From a bacterium (GTDB taxonomy: Bacteria > Chloroflexota > Anaerolineae > Caldilineales > Caldilineaceae): a stretch of 56,754 nucleotides of DNA. The notes under the pieces were generated by a model that was given only the letters and a program-made list of their open reading frames with translations, made no database searches and was not told the origin of the DNA. The DNA is taken from assembly GCA_016124945.1 (NCBI GenBank), contig WGMT01000050.1:1-56754 (forward strand), written 5' to 3'. Below are positions 47,346-55,354 of the stretch, piece by piece. Each line of letters begins with the position of its first letter. The first letter of the stretch is position 1. A program made the translations under genes and the position numbers.

Positions 47346-48299
47346 CTACTTCACAATTTCCCTGCGCCAGCCGTCGAGGATCTCTCGAAGCGTCTGACGC
47401 AGGTCAATTTCAGGCAACCAGCCGGTGGCATCCACGAGGCGGCGGTTGTCACACACACTGATAGGAACGTCGCTCGGGCGCAAACGGTTCGGATCCTGTT
47501 GGATTTCGATGGGGATCTGGGTGCAGGCGAGCAACTGATCCAAAATCCAGCGCACAGGACGACCCTCACCGCTGCCCACGTTGTAGACCTGCCCGGCTTC
47601 GCCGCCGCAGACGGCAAGCCAGTAGGCGCGCACCACATCGCGCACGTCGGTAAAGTCGCGCACAGCATCTAGATTGCCCACACGCAGAACCGGCTCATGG
47701 TGCCCGGTTTCGATCTCGGCGATCTGGCGGGCGAAGGCGCTGGCCACAAAGTCTTCAGACTGGCCGGGGCCGATGTGGTTGAAGCTGCGCACCCGCACCA
47801 ACGGCAGTTGATAGTTGTGCCAATATTGCAGCGCCATCATGTCCTGTGCGATTTTGCTTACACCGTAGGGGGAGTTCGGGCGGAAGGGCGTCTCCTCGTC
47901 GATGGGCACATCTTCGGGGCGAACAAGGCCGTAGACCTCATTGGAGGCGACCACCAGTGTACGGCAGGCGGGCGCGCTGCGCCGGACCGCTTCGAGGAGG
48001 TTCAACTGACACTGAATATTCAACTCATAAGAGACCCACGGCTGCTGCCAACTGCCACCCACGTCGCTCCACGCCGCCAGGTGGATCAAATAGTTGGGTT
48101 GAACGGTGCGGATCACCTCATCCACCCACACAGCGTTGCGCAGATCACCGCGGTGCAGCGTCAATCGGTCTTGCAGATGACGGATGCGCCGGTCGTGACG
48201 ATGCACAGTACCGTCCACCGTCACATCGGGCAGCGTCAACAAATATTCGGCCAGCCAGGCCCCCACAAAACCGGCAATGCCGGTGACGAGGACACGCAT
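47346..48299 (-). CDS. rmd: GDP-4-dehydro-6-deoxy-D-mannose reductase / NAD-dependent epimerase family
   Basis: 317 aa extended SDR. NADP motif MRVLVTGIAGFVGAWLAEYLL, catalytic NEVYG Ser-replaced region (VVASNEVYGLV, where the usual Ser/Thr is Asn), and Tyr-Lys in PYGVSKIAQDMM, RVRSFNHIGPGQSEDFVASAFARQIAEIE and GRPVRWILDQLL typical of Rmd. It reduces the Gmd product to GDP-D-rhamnose. The frame is open upstream, but the ATG at 48299 has gagagg and starts the Rossmann strand. It is the first gene of the rmd-gmd pair; its upstream region carries a hairpin and a divergent epimerase gene. Confidence 0.85.
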   Translation of the reverse strand: MRVLVTGIAGFVGAWLAEYLLTLPDVTVDGTVHRHDRRIRHLQDRLTLHRGDLRNAVWVDEVIRTVQPNYLIHLAAWSDVGGSWQQPWVSYELNIQCQLNLLEAVRRSAPACRTLVVASNEVYGLVRPEDVPIDEETPFRPNSPYGVSKIAQDMMALQYWHNYQLPLVRVRSFNHIGPGQSEDFVASAFARQIAEIETGHHEPVLRVGNLDAVRDFTDVRDVVRAYWLAVCGGEAGQVYNVGSGEGRPVRWILDQLLACTQIPIEIQQDPNRLRPSDVPISVCDNRRLVDATGWLPEIDLRQTLREILDGWRREIVK

Positions 48300-48328
48300 T
48301 GAACCTCTCGCATCGTGACAGGGAATTG

Positions 48329-48360
48329 AAACCTGCCAGGTTTCTGAACCTGGCAGGTTT
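48329..48360. terminator. 14-bp hairpin of a dispersed family
   Basis: aaacctgccaggtt (48329-48342) with aacctggcaggttt (48347-48360), 4-nt loop. Nearly the same as the efp terminator at 15759-15792. Its place upstream of both divergent genes (rmd and the epimerase) is unusual for a terminator. Confidence 0.7.
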
Positions 48361-48442
48361 CTTGTTTCAATCGAAGCAGTATAGCAGAGAAAGAGAGAAG
48401 GCACACAAACATCGCCGTGCTTTGAGTTTTGAAGCGTGCGCC

Positions 48443-48512
48443 GACAGTGCCAGGCACGGGCCAGCGGATCGCCCGCTAGCGCCTCTGTATTTGGCCCATG
48501 CATGGCACTGTC
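48443..48512. repeat. 21-bp inverted repeat upstream of the epimerase gene
   Basis: Bases 48443-48463 and 48492-48512 are reverse complements with two mismatches. The loop contains a further short agcgg/ccgct stem. Confidence 0.8.
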
Positions 48513-48551
48513 TGCCCCCATCGTGAAATGCACCCGAATTTTGCGATCAAC

Positions 48552-48581
48552 TTGCCCAGCCTTCAACCCAAATGGTATACT
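48552..48581 (+). promoter_or_regulatory. Promoter of the epimerase gene
   Basis: TTGCCC at 48552-48557 and TATACT at 48576-48581, 18-base spacer, about 65 bases before the ATG. Confidence 0.55.
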
Positions 48582-48645
48582 GCGCGCACAGAACATGGTG
48601 GCGCTGTCTCCCCAATTCAGCCGCCACGAAAGGAAGACACTCTTT

Positions 48646-49626
48646 ATGCGATTCTTGATTACAGGTGGCATGGGTTTCATTGGCAGTCACCTGGCGGCGT
48701 ACCTCCACCGCCAAGGACACTACGTACGTGTCCTCGACGATATGAGCAGCGGCACCCAGGTTCACTTTTCACCCGATATTTTCATCAAACGGGGCGATGT
48801 GCGCGATGTGCCCAACATCTGGCCCCTGCTTTACGGCGTGGATGTGGTCTATCATCTGGCGGCGCGTGTCAGTGTACCGGCCTCGGTCCTCTATCCGCGC
48901 GAATACAACGATGTCAACGTAGGCGGCACCGTCGCCCTGCTCGAAGCTTGTCGTGATGTGGGCATCAGCCGTGTCATCCTCGCCAGCAGCGCCACTGTCT
49001 ACGGGCGGCAGGCCACACAGCCCGTTAGCGAAGAGATGGCTGTTAAGCCGGCTGTCCCCTATGCAGTGAGCAAAGTGGCGGCGGAGCACTATCTTTTCAC
49101 TATAGGGCAGTTGGTCGGTTTCGAGACGGTTGCCCTGCGCATCTTTAACGCCTATGGCCCAGGACAGGCGCTGCCGCCTACCCACCCCCCGGTGATCCCC
49201 TACGTGATGCGCCAGGTGGATCAGAACGCCTCCGTCGTTGTCAACGGCGACGGTAGCCAGAGCCGCGATTTTGTCTACATCGACGATGTGGTGGAAGCCT
49301 TGGCCGCCGCCGCCACGGCCAACGTCGACCGACAGACCATCAACATCGGTAGTGGGCAAGAGACCACGATCAACCAACTGGCGCAGATCATCGGTGAGGT
49401 GGTGGGTAAGAAACCAAACTTCCTCTACAACCACGAAAATACCGGCGGCGTCGACCGGCTCGTTGCCGATCTGAACAAAGCCGAAGATTTACTCAACTTC
49501 CGCCCCAAAGTCTCACTCAAAAAGGGGCTTCAAAATCTTTACCAGCAAGATCCCATCTTCCGCAAACAAGGTGGATCCAACACATCCCCGCTGCTCGGCT
49601 TCACCGTCGGTCGCAGTGACGGGTAG
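48646..49626 (+). CDS. NAD-dependent nucleotide-sugar epimerase/dehydratase (UDP-glucose 4-epimerase-like)
   Basis: 326 aa extended SDR. NAD motif ITGGMGFIGSHLA at 5-17, catalytic SSATVYG and Tyr-Lys in PYAVSKVAAEHY, then RIFNAYGPGQ and a substrate-domain DFVYIDDVVEAL. The combination is typical of WbpP/GalE-like epimerases, but the exact sugar nucleotide cannot be told. The frame is open upstream, but the ATG at 48646 has gaaaggaag 10 bases before it and starts the Rossmann fold. The C-terminal 25 residues (GGSNTSPLLGFTVGRSDG) are not conserved. Divergent from rmd. Confidence 0.9.
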   Translation: MRFLITGGMGFIGSHLAAYLHRQGHYVRVLDDMSSGTQVHFSPDIFIKRGDVRDVPNIWPLLYGVDVVYHLAARVSVPASVLYPREYNDVNVGGTVALLEACRDVGISRVILASSATVYGRQATQPVSEEMAVKPAVPYAVSKVAAEHYLFTIGQLVGFETVALRIFNAYGPGQALPPTHPPVIPYVMRQVDQNASVVVNGDGSQSRDFVYIDDVVEALAAAATANVDRQTINIGSGQETTINQLAQIIGEVVGKKPNFLYNHENTGGVDRLVADLNKAEDLLNFRPKVSLKKGLQNLYQQDPIFRKQGGSNTSPLLGFTVGRSDG

Positions 49627-49638
49627 GAGAGCAGTCGT

Positions 49639-50820
49639 ATGAACGAAATTGTACAAAATTGCGAATTGCGGATTGCGAATTGCGCTGCTCAGTCGGCGAT
49701 CCTTCGCAATTCGCAACTCGCAATCCGCAAATCGCAATCCCCAATCCGCAATCCACTCCTGCTGCTAATCCTCTTCACTTTCTTCCTCGCCGGCTGCACC
49801 CAAGATCCCATGCTGGATCTCTACCTCGACAACAACCGCGCCATGCTCGATGTACCACTCGATCCCAACGGCAGCGCTGTGACCTTCCAGGTCGCCCCCG
49901 GTACACCTGCGCGCGCCATCGGCCAAAAACTTTTCGACGAGGGCATTATCGGCGATGCACAGTTGTTTGAGGCCTACGTGCGCAGCAAGGGCATCGCCCA
50001 GCAGCTTGAAGCAGGATCGTTCCGCCTCAGCCCCAGCATGACAATTGTAGAAATCGCCGACATCCTCCAAGATGCGCGTGCTCAGGCCATCCGCGTCACC
50101 ATTCCCGAGGGCTGGCGGCTGGAACAGACAGCCGACCACCTCACCGACGCCGAACTGGTGGACGGTGCGGCCTACCGTCAACTGGCCGAGGCGGGCGATT
50201 TTGACCTGAACGTCTACCCCTTCCTTGCCACGCGGCCCGCCGGCACGTCGCTGGAAGGCTACCTCTTCCCCAACACCTATGATCTGCCCTTCGACAACCC
50301 CCAGGCCGCCGATCTGATCCGCCGCCAATTGGACAGCTTCGCCGCCCGCGTGATGCCGCTCTACGAAACGGCGATTGCCGAAGGCGCTACCGATCTCGAT
50401 CTCTACGCCGTGCTCATTATCGCCAGCATTGTGGAGCGCGAAGCCGTCATCGCCGAAGAAAGGCCGGCCATTGCCGCCGTCTACCTCAACCGCCTGTCCG
50501 TAGGGATGCGACTTGAAGCCGATCCCACGGTGCAATACGCCATGGGCTATCAGGAAGCCGCCGATCAGTGGTGGAAAACGCCGGTGATGCTGGCCGAGTA
50601 CAGCAATGTCAACAGCCCGTACAACACCTACCTCTACCCCGGCATCCCACCCGGCCCCATTGCCAGCCCCGGCCTGGAATCGATTCGCGCCGTGCTCTAC
50701 CCCGACGAACACAACTACATCTTCTTCGTGGCCACGCCCGACGGTAGCGGCGCGCACGTCTTCGCGGAGACGTGGGAAGAGCATGTGGCCAACGTACAGC
50801 GCTACCAACGAGGACAATGA
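49639..50820 (+). CDS. mltG: Endolytic transglycosylase MltG with a repeat-derived N-terminus
   Basis: Cleaves nascent peptidoglycan strands at the membrane. The LysM-like domain (FQVAPGTPARAIGQKLFDEGII) leads to the YceG catalytic domain with the active Glu at about 267 in IIASIVEREA and RLSVGMRLEADPTVQYAMG, YNTYLYPGIPPGPI, then HNYIFFV. The signal part is a lipoprotein type, PLLLLILFTFFLAGCTQ, with Cys at about 53. The preceding 36 residues are encoded by a 7-nt period inverted repeat (49657-49753), a non-canonical N-terminal extension. RBS taggagag, ATG 49639. It overlaps cobS by ATGA. Confidence 0.93.
   Translation: MNEIVQNCELRIANCAAQSAILRNSQLAIRKSQSPIRNPLLLLILFTFFLAGCTQDPMLDLYLDNNRAMLDVPLDPNGSAVTFQVAPGTPARAIGQKLFDEGIIGDAQLFEAYVRSKGIAQQLEAGSFRLSPSMTIVEIADILQDARAQAIRVTIPEGWRLEQTADHLTDAELVDGAAYRQLAEAGDFDLNVYPFLATRPAGTSLEGYLFPNTYDLPFDNPQAADLIRRQLDSFAARVMPLYETAIAEGATDLDLYAVLIIASIVEREAVIAEERPAIAAVYLNRLSVGMRLEADPTVQYAMGYQEAADQWWKTPVMLAEYSNVNSPYNTYLYPGIPPGPIASPGLESIRAVLYPDEHNYIFFVATPDGSGAHVFAETWEEHVANVQRYQRGQ
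49657..49753. repeat. 7-nt period inverted repeat inside the mltG coding start
   Basis: Left arm 49657-49684 (gcgaatt, gcggatt, gcgaatt) pairs with 49704 onward (cgcaatt, cgcaact, cgcaatc, cgcaaat, cgcaatc). The right side holds one extra heptamer (cgcaact). It codes for NCELRIANC and LRNSQLAIRKSQSPIRNP in the mltG frame. Confidence 0.9.
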
Positions 50821-51578
50821 CGCTCTTTCGCATCGCCCTCACCTTTCTCACCACGCTGCCCATTCCGCCGGTAGCCAACCACGCCTTCGAGCGCGACCCG
50901 TCTATCACGGGTCGCGCTTTTGCGTGGTATCCGGCGGTGGGGCTGGTGATCGGGCTGATCCTGGCCGCCGTCAACTGGCTGTTGGCCCAAACGGCGCTCC
51001 AGCCGAACGTGATTGCCGGCCTCGTCCTCGGCGCGTGGATCGTCCTCACCGGCGCGCTGCACCTGGACGGCCTCATGGACAGTTGCGACGCTCTCTTCGC
51101 GCCGGTGGAAGTTCCACGTCGTCTCGAAATCCTTAAAGACGTGCATCCGGGGGCTTTCGGGGTGGTGGGTCTTCTCTGGCTCGTGGGGTTCAAGTGGACG
51201 TTGCTCGCGCAGCTTGCGCCGGGTTCGCTTGCGCTGCCTGCCCTGCTCTTCGCGCCGATTTGGGGGCGTTGGATGCTCGTGTTTGCGGCGCAGCGCTTCG
51301 CCTATGCCCGCCCCGGCTCGTCGCTAGGACAATTCATGCGCAACGGGCTTGGCACGCGCCAACTGCTCGCCGCCACCCTCTTCACGCTGACAGCCCAGAT
51401 CGTGTTGTCGCTGTTCTGGCCGCCGCTGTGGTGGGCCATCCTCGCGCCCATCGCAGGGATCGTCCTGGCGCGCTGGGCGGCGTCTCGGCTCGGCGGCGGC
51501 CTCACCGGCGATCTCTACGGCGCGCTCTGTGAAGTTACCGAAACGGCTGTCCTCTTGGCTGTGGCCATTGCCGTGTAG
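50817..51578 (+). CDS. cobS: Adenosylcobinamide-GDP ribazoletransferase (cobalamin synthase)
   Basis: Joins adenosylcobinamide-GDP with alpha-ribazole to give the last step of cobalamin assembly; integral membrane enzyme. 253 aa with about six helices. Motifs: FLTTLPIPP near the N-terminus, GALHLDGLMDSCDALFAP (acidic, metal-binding) and ILKDVHPGAFGVVGL. The ATG at 50817 overlaps the mltG stop (ATGA) and has gagga upstream. A longer frame from 50772 runs within mltG and is not supported. Solo: no other cob genes are in the window, suggesting scavenging or a scattered pathway. Confidence 0.94.
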   Translation: MTLFRIALTFLTTLPIPPVANHAFERDPSITGRAFAWYPAVGLVIGLILAAVNWLLAQTALQPNVIAGLVLGAWIVLTGALHLDGLMDSCDALFAPVEVPRRLEILKDVHPGAFGVVGLLWLVGFKWTLLAQLAPGSLALPALLFAPIWGRWMLVFAAQRFAYARPGSSLGQFMRNGLGTRQLLAATLFTLTAQIVLSLFWPPLWWAILAPIAGIVLARWAASRLGGGLTGDLYGALCEVTETAVLLAVAIAV

Positions 51579-51586
51579 AAGCAAGA

Positions 51587-51670
51587 ATAGAACGCGGATG
51601 AAGCGGATTGGGCGGATCAGAGCGGATTCTTTCTGGAAATCCGCTCTGATCCGCTTCATCCGCGTTCTAT
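51587..51670. repeat. 33-bp interrupted inverted repeat of about 9-nt words between convergent genes
   Basis: Bases 51587-51606 pair perfectly with 51651-51670, and 51617-51629 with 51638-51650. The left arm has one additional unit, attgggcgga (51607-51616). Words are gcggatgaa, gcggattgg, gcggatcag. It lies between cobS and the convergent aminotransferase gene and starts 8 bases after the cobS stop. Confidence 0.93.
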
Positions 51671-52852
51671 TTATCGCAGTTCATCGATCCCATCGCGGAT
51701 CTTGAAGATCGCCTCGCCGATGCGGTCGATTTGCGCCGGTTCGGCCAGTAGCATGTTTTGTGTGAGCCAGATCGCCTGCGCGCATGCCTGTTCCGTGGCC
51801 GGGCAATCGAGGACCCGGGCATGCGGCGCCTGGAGCGGCGGCTGCATGTAGAGCGGCATGGGATAGCCTGTGGAACAGGGGACGCCCTCCGCCTTGAGCG
51901 CGGCCACAAAGCGATCCCGTGGCAGATCGCCGAAACGTTCGGGCAGGTAGCGCATGATGAAGAGGTGGAAAGCGTGGTTTTCGGCGCGTTCGTCCCAGCG
52001 CAGCGGTTCGAGGCCGTCCACTTCGGCGAGGATCGTGTGCAGACGGCGGGCGTTGTCCATGCGCCGCGCCAACTGGACGTCGAACGCATCCATTTGCGAC
52101 AACAAAATCGTCGCCTGCCAGCCGGTGAGGCGCAGGTTGCTGCCCACGTCACCGTGTTCGTACCATGCGCCGCCGGGGGTGCGCCCCTGGTTGATGTAGC
52201 CCCACAGGCGATCTTTGAGCGCGTCGTCGTTGGTGGTGAGTGCGCCGCCTTCGCCTGCCGTCAAGTTTTTGCTGGCCTGAAAACTGAACGAACCGATGTG
52301 TCCCAGGCCGCCGGCGGGGCGACCGTGCCAGGTGCTGCCGTGGGCGTGCGCCGCATCTTCGAGGACGGCGAGACCGTGCGCTTCGGCCAGGGGCAGCAGT
52401 GCGTCCATGTCCACGGGCAGGCCGGCAAAATGGACGGGGATCACCGCTTTGGTGCGGGGCGAAATCGCCGCCGCCACCGCCGCCACGTCGAGGTTGAAGG
52501 TCTCCAGTTCAATGTCAACAAAGACAGGCGTCGCCCCGATCAAAGTGACGGCATTGGCTGTGGCAATGAAGGTGTAGGGCGGCACGATCACCTCGTCGCC
52601 GGGGCCGATGCCCAGCGCGTGTAACGCCGCCACCAGGCTCAGTGTCCCGTTGACGGCGGTGAGGCAGTGCTTCACCTGCAAACGCTCGGCAAAGACACTT
52701 TCAAATTCATGCACCACCGGATCAAAACCGCCCCATTCGCCTCGTTCCAGCACCGCCGTCAGCCCGGCCAGTTCGCCCTCTTTCCACTGCGGCCAGCGCG
52801 GCCACGATCCATCATGTACCGCCGCGCCGCCGTTGATGGCAAGTCTGCTCAC
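51671..52852 (-). CDS. DegT/DnrJ/EryC1/StrS-family aminotransferase
   Basis: 393 aa PLP enzyme of the sugar-aminotransferase/sensory-transduction family. It has VKHCLTAVNGTLSLVAAL, PGDEVIVPPYTFIATANAV, DAAHAHGSTW (PLP phosphate-binding Asp) and the Schiff-base lysine at about 195 in SFQASKNLTAGEGGALTT. It transfers an amino group to keto sugars such as NDP-4-keto-6-deoxyhexoses, fitting the nearby gmd/rmd/epimerase group. The GTG start at 52852 has a strong aggagg at 8 bases. The Tyr/Trp-containing C-terminal segment is intact. It may also be a peptide-amine transferase; the substrate is unknown. Confidence 0.92.
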   Translation of the reverse strand: MSRLAINGGAAVHDGSWPRWPQWKEGELAGLTAVLERGEWGGFDPVVHEFESVFAERLQVKHCLTAVNGTLSLVAALHALGIGPGDEVIVPPYTFIATANAVTLIGATPVFVDIELETFNLDVAAVAAAISPRTKAVIPVHFAGLPVDMDALLPLAEAHGLAVLEDAAHAHGSTWHGRPAGGLGHIGSFSFQASKNLTAGEGGALTTNDDALKDRLWGYINQGRTPGGAWYEHGDVGSNLRLTGWQATILLSQMDAFDVQLARRMDNARRLHTILAEVDGLEPLRWDERAENHAFHLFIMRYLPERFGDLPRDRFVAALKAEGVPCSTGYPMPLYMQPPLQAPHARVLDCPATEQACAQAIWLTQNMLLAEPAQIDRIGEAIFKIRDGIDELR

Positions 52853-52916
52853 GTACCCCTCCTGTCGAGTTGTGTTGAAGATGGTTAGATGACGCCATTA
52901 TCGCATACACAGAAGT

Positions 52917-53196
52917 GATCCACGAAGGTACACGAAGCGACACGAAGGCAGAAAAAATAAGAAGATCCACAGATTACACGGATTGAAAGGGGTGCTGCAG
53001 GAGAGGATTTTTACCACAATCAGCTTTCACCGCAAAGGCGCAAAGGACGCAAAGGGCAGAAAAACAATCTACAGATGACTCTGCTTTTTGCAGTGGAGTC
53101 ACAGATTACACGGATTAAAAAATTTTCAGAAGATTAAGCGCTGTTTTCTCCTGTTTTCTCTTCTGCCTTTGCGCCCTTTGCGCCTTTGCGGTGAAT
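52917..53196. repeat. Intergenic cluster of dispersed repeats
   Basis: No gene. Contents: three cacgaagg-type words about 10 bases apart (52920-52950); a direct repeat cacagattacacggatt (52968-52984 and 53100-53116); and an inverted pair, ttcaccgcaaaggcgcaaag (53027 on) with its complement ending at about 53194. The word caaaggcgcaaagg recurs at 55155 and as its complement at 21042. Confidence 0.85.
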
Positions 53197-53222
53197 TTCT
53201 TCTATCTTTGTTTCGTTCTGCG

Positions 53223-54449
53223 TCATCCGACGCCGGCGAGCGACTTCCAGAGCAACTTAGGGTGGCTCCCCGTGCCGAGGACAAGTGAAGATTGTACGCG
53301 GGGGGGGGCCATGCCAAAGAGATTGAGCATGGTGAGCGAAAGTTCGGGCGTAGACAGGGTGTTGGAAAGGTAGCCTGTCCACTGGGGGTGGGGCAGGGCG
53401 AAGAAGGTGGTAAAGAAATCGTGCAGCGTGCGTTCGTCGAAGCGCATGATACATTCGAGGCCGAAGAGGTAGAGATTGCGGTTGCGGATGGCCCCTGCCG
53501 ACCACAGTTTAGACCAGGCGGCGCGGCCCGGGTTGGCGTATCCGCGGTCGAGGATATTGATGATGGCCGCGGCCAGATCGGGCGCACGCTTCAACGCCGC
53601 GCCCACCTGATAGCCCGAGGCAGGATGGACGAGACTTGCCGCCCCACCGTAGCCGAGGACACGCTGTGTCGTGTCCGGCAGGGGCAGGTTCATGGGGAAG
53701 AGACACTTTTCGATGTGATGCTCTTCGGTGACAACAATCCCACGGTGGGCGAGGCGTCTGTACAGGCGATCTTTCAAAATTTCCAAAGAGACCGCGGGCG
53801 CGTTGGCAAGCGAAGTTTCTTCGACGAAGTAGACGTCGTCGCCCAGATCCAGGGCGTAGAGGAAGGTGGGCGGCTGGCTGCGGCGTTCGGCGTCGGTGAG
53901 GTAGTCGGCGCGGTAGTCCATGAGCACGAGCTGACCGGCGCGCACCGGCGGCGTGGAGAAGCGACCCCGTATGCCGTAGGCGGCCTGGTAGGCGACATCC
54001 GGCTTGGCGGGGCGGCGTACCAGCGCGGGGAAGTGTCCACTGGCGTCGACGACGAGCCGCGCCGAGATCGTGGCACCGTCTTCGGTAGTGACGGTACTGG
54101 CGGCGCTGTGTTCGATCCCCGCGGCCTTGCCGCGATGCCACTTCATGCCGCCCGCGGCGCATTGACCGAGCAGGTGCGCCTGTAATTTAGCATTGTCGAA
54201 GATGGCGTAGGTGCGGTGGATCGGGATCTCGGGGCCGTGCATGTAGGCCGAACAATCCGTCCAGCGATGGCTGAAGACGTCGGGCAGATCGAGGTGATCC
54301 AGTTCGTCGGCCCAGATGCCGTAGTTGTTGATCCAGGGCGCGGCGGGGTCGGCGGGGGTGAGGCCGGCGACGCGCAGCCCGGCGTGATTGAGCGCGGCGG
54401 CCAGCGCCGTGCCCGCGGGGCCTGCGCCAATGACCAGAACATCGTACAT
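53223..54449 (-). CDS. crtL: Lycopene cyclase, CrtL type
   Basis: Cyclises psi-ends of lycopene to beta-rings, giving gamma- or beta-carotene. 408 aa. N-terminal FAD/NAD binding DVLVIGAGPAGTALAAAL, then NNYGIWADELDHL, LVVDASGHFPAL, VYFVEETSLANAPAV (the FLEETSL-type catalytic motif), LFPMNLPLPDTTQRVLGYGGAASLVHPASGYQVG and a C-terminal region with TLSTPELSLTMLNLF. This is the cyanobacterial/plant-type cyclase (CrtL/CrtY) rather than the CruA type. The ATG at 54449 overlaps the upstream stop by one base (TAATG), so it is coupled to the RraA-like gene. No other carotenoid genes are nearby. Confidence 0.9.
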   Translation of the reverse strand: MYDVLVIGAGPAGTALAAALNHAGLRVAGLTPADPAAPWINNYGIWADELDHLDLPDVFSHRWTDCSAYMHGPEIPIHRTYAIFDNAKLQAHLLGQCAAGGMKWHRGKAAGIEHSAASTVTTEDGATISARLVVDASGHFPALVRRPAKPDVAYQAAYGIRGRFSTPPVRAGQLVLMDYRADYLTDAERRSQPPTFLYALDLGDDVYFVEETSLANAPAVSLEILKDRLYRRLAHRGIVVTEEHHIEKCLFPMNLPLPDTTQRVLGYGGAASLVHPASGYQVGAALKRAPDLAAAIINILDRGYANPGRAAWSKLWSAGAIRNRNLYLFGLECIMRFDERTLHDFFTTFFALPHPQWTGYLSNTLSTPELSLTMLNLFGMAPPRVQSSLVLGTGSHPKLLWKSLAGVG

Positions 54450-55120
54450 TACAACACTCCGTATTTTTCGTAGACCTCGCGCAACGTCTTGCCGGCGATT
54501 AGTTCTTCGCGGGTGGCGTTTTCGGCCTTGACCCGCTCCTGCGCCAGCGCGAAGACTTCGTCTTCGGCGGCGCGGGGGATGACGACAATGCCGTCGAAAT
54601 CGGCCACGATCAGCTCACCGGGATGGACGAGCACATCGCCGCAGCGGATGGGCACGTCGACGGCCATGACGCGTCCACGTCCTTTGGAATCGAGGGGGCG
54701 GATGCCGGTGTAGTAGATGGGAAAGCCCATTTCAATGATTTTGACTGTGTCGCGGATCTGGCTGTCGCAGACGCAGCCGACGCAGCCGTTGCGTTTGGCA
54801 ATGGTGGACATGAGTTCGCCCCACGGCGCGTTGGTGCTGCTGTGATCGGTGGAATGGAGCACCACATCGCCGGGTTTGAGATCGTCGATCAGGTCGATCT
54901 CCAGGCCGTAGGGATCTTCTTCCACAATATAATCGGTTTCCATCCAGCGCACTGTACGGGCGCGTCCCACAAAGCCGCAGTTGCGCATGTCGGGCAGCAG
55001 CGGGCGCAGGCGGTGGTGCATGGCCTGGTTGCGGTAGCCGAGATCGTCGAGCATGTCACAGATGGCGGCGACGTAGAGATTGTCTTGGATGAAGGTGCGT
55101 AGTTGATCGTCGGTGGGCAT
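54449..55120 (-). CDS. RraA-family protein / HMG-aldolase-like
   Basis: 223 aa. IAC-type start MPTDDQLRTFIQDNLYVAAICDMLDDLGYRNQ, then RTVRWMETDYIVEEDPYGLEIDLIDDLKPGDVVLHSTDHSSTNAPWGELMSTIAKRNGCVGCVCDSQIRDTVKIIEMGFPIYYTGIRPLDSKGRG. The GxxxS/WGEL and D-x-x-x-RD positions are those of the RraA / 4-hydroxy-4-methyl-2-oxoglutarate aldolase fold. Activities include aldolase or oxaloacetate decarboxylase, and RraA proper inhibits RNase E. The cluster context (an enolase-superfamily dehydratase next door) favours the sugar-acid aldolase role. The ATG at 55120 has ggag; a longer upstream frame is unsupported. Confidence 0.88.
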   Translation of the reverse strand: MPTDDQLRTFIQDNLYVAAICDMLDDLGYRNQAMHHRLRPLLPDMRNCGFVGRARTVRWMETDYIVEEDPYGLEIDLIDDLKPGDVVLHSTDHSSTNAPWGELMSTIAKRNGCVGCVCDSQIRDTVKIIEMGFPIYYTGIRPLDSKGRGRVMAVDVPIRCGDVLVHPGELIVADFDGIVVIPRAAEDEVFALAQERVKAENATREELIAGKTLREVYEKYGVL

Positions 55121-55354
55121 GGGGTTCTCCGGTTGGGTGGATAGATACAGAAGATGCACCGCAAAGGCGCAAAGGGAAAAGTGGCAAGCGAACTCGTCGA
55201 GCACGACTGTCACGCTGGTAGCGTGACCTACGACATCGGTGAGTTGTCTCGTCTGTCGTAGCTGCGGTTACCAACCGCAGAACATCGGCTTCGAGACCAT
55301 TTCCTCGTGACAGCGGATTTGCCAACAGAATCACCTTGTCACCCCCTCACCTTG
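55121..55354. other. Intergenic region with two small hairpins
   Basis: Holds the dispersed word caccgcaaaggcgcaaaggg (about 55150-55170) and two short hairpins: gtcacgct/agcgtgac (55209-55216 with 55220-55227) and ctgcggtt/aaccgcag (55262-55269 with 55273-55280). No gene seen. Confidence 0.7.

Noticed and set aside
50772..50816. Start of cobS at 50772
   Set aside because: It lies inside mltG without an RBS; the ATG overlapping the mltG stop matches the family start.
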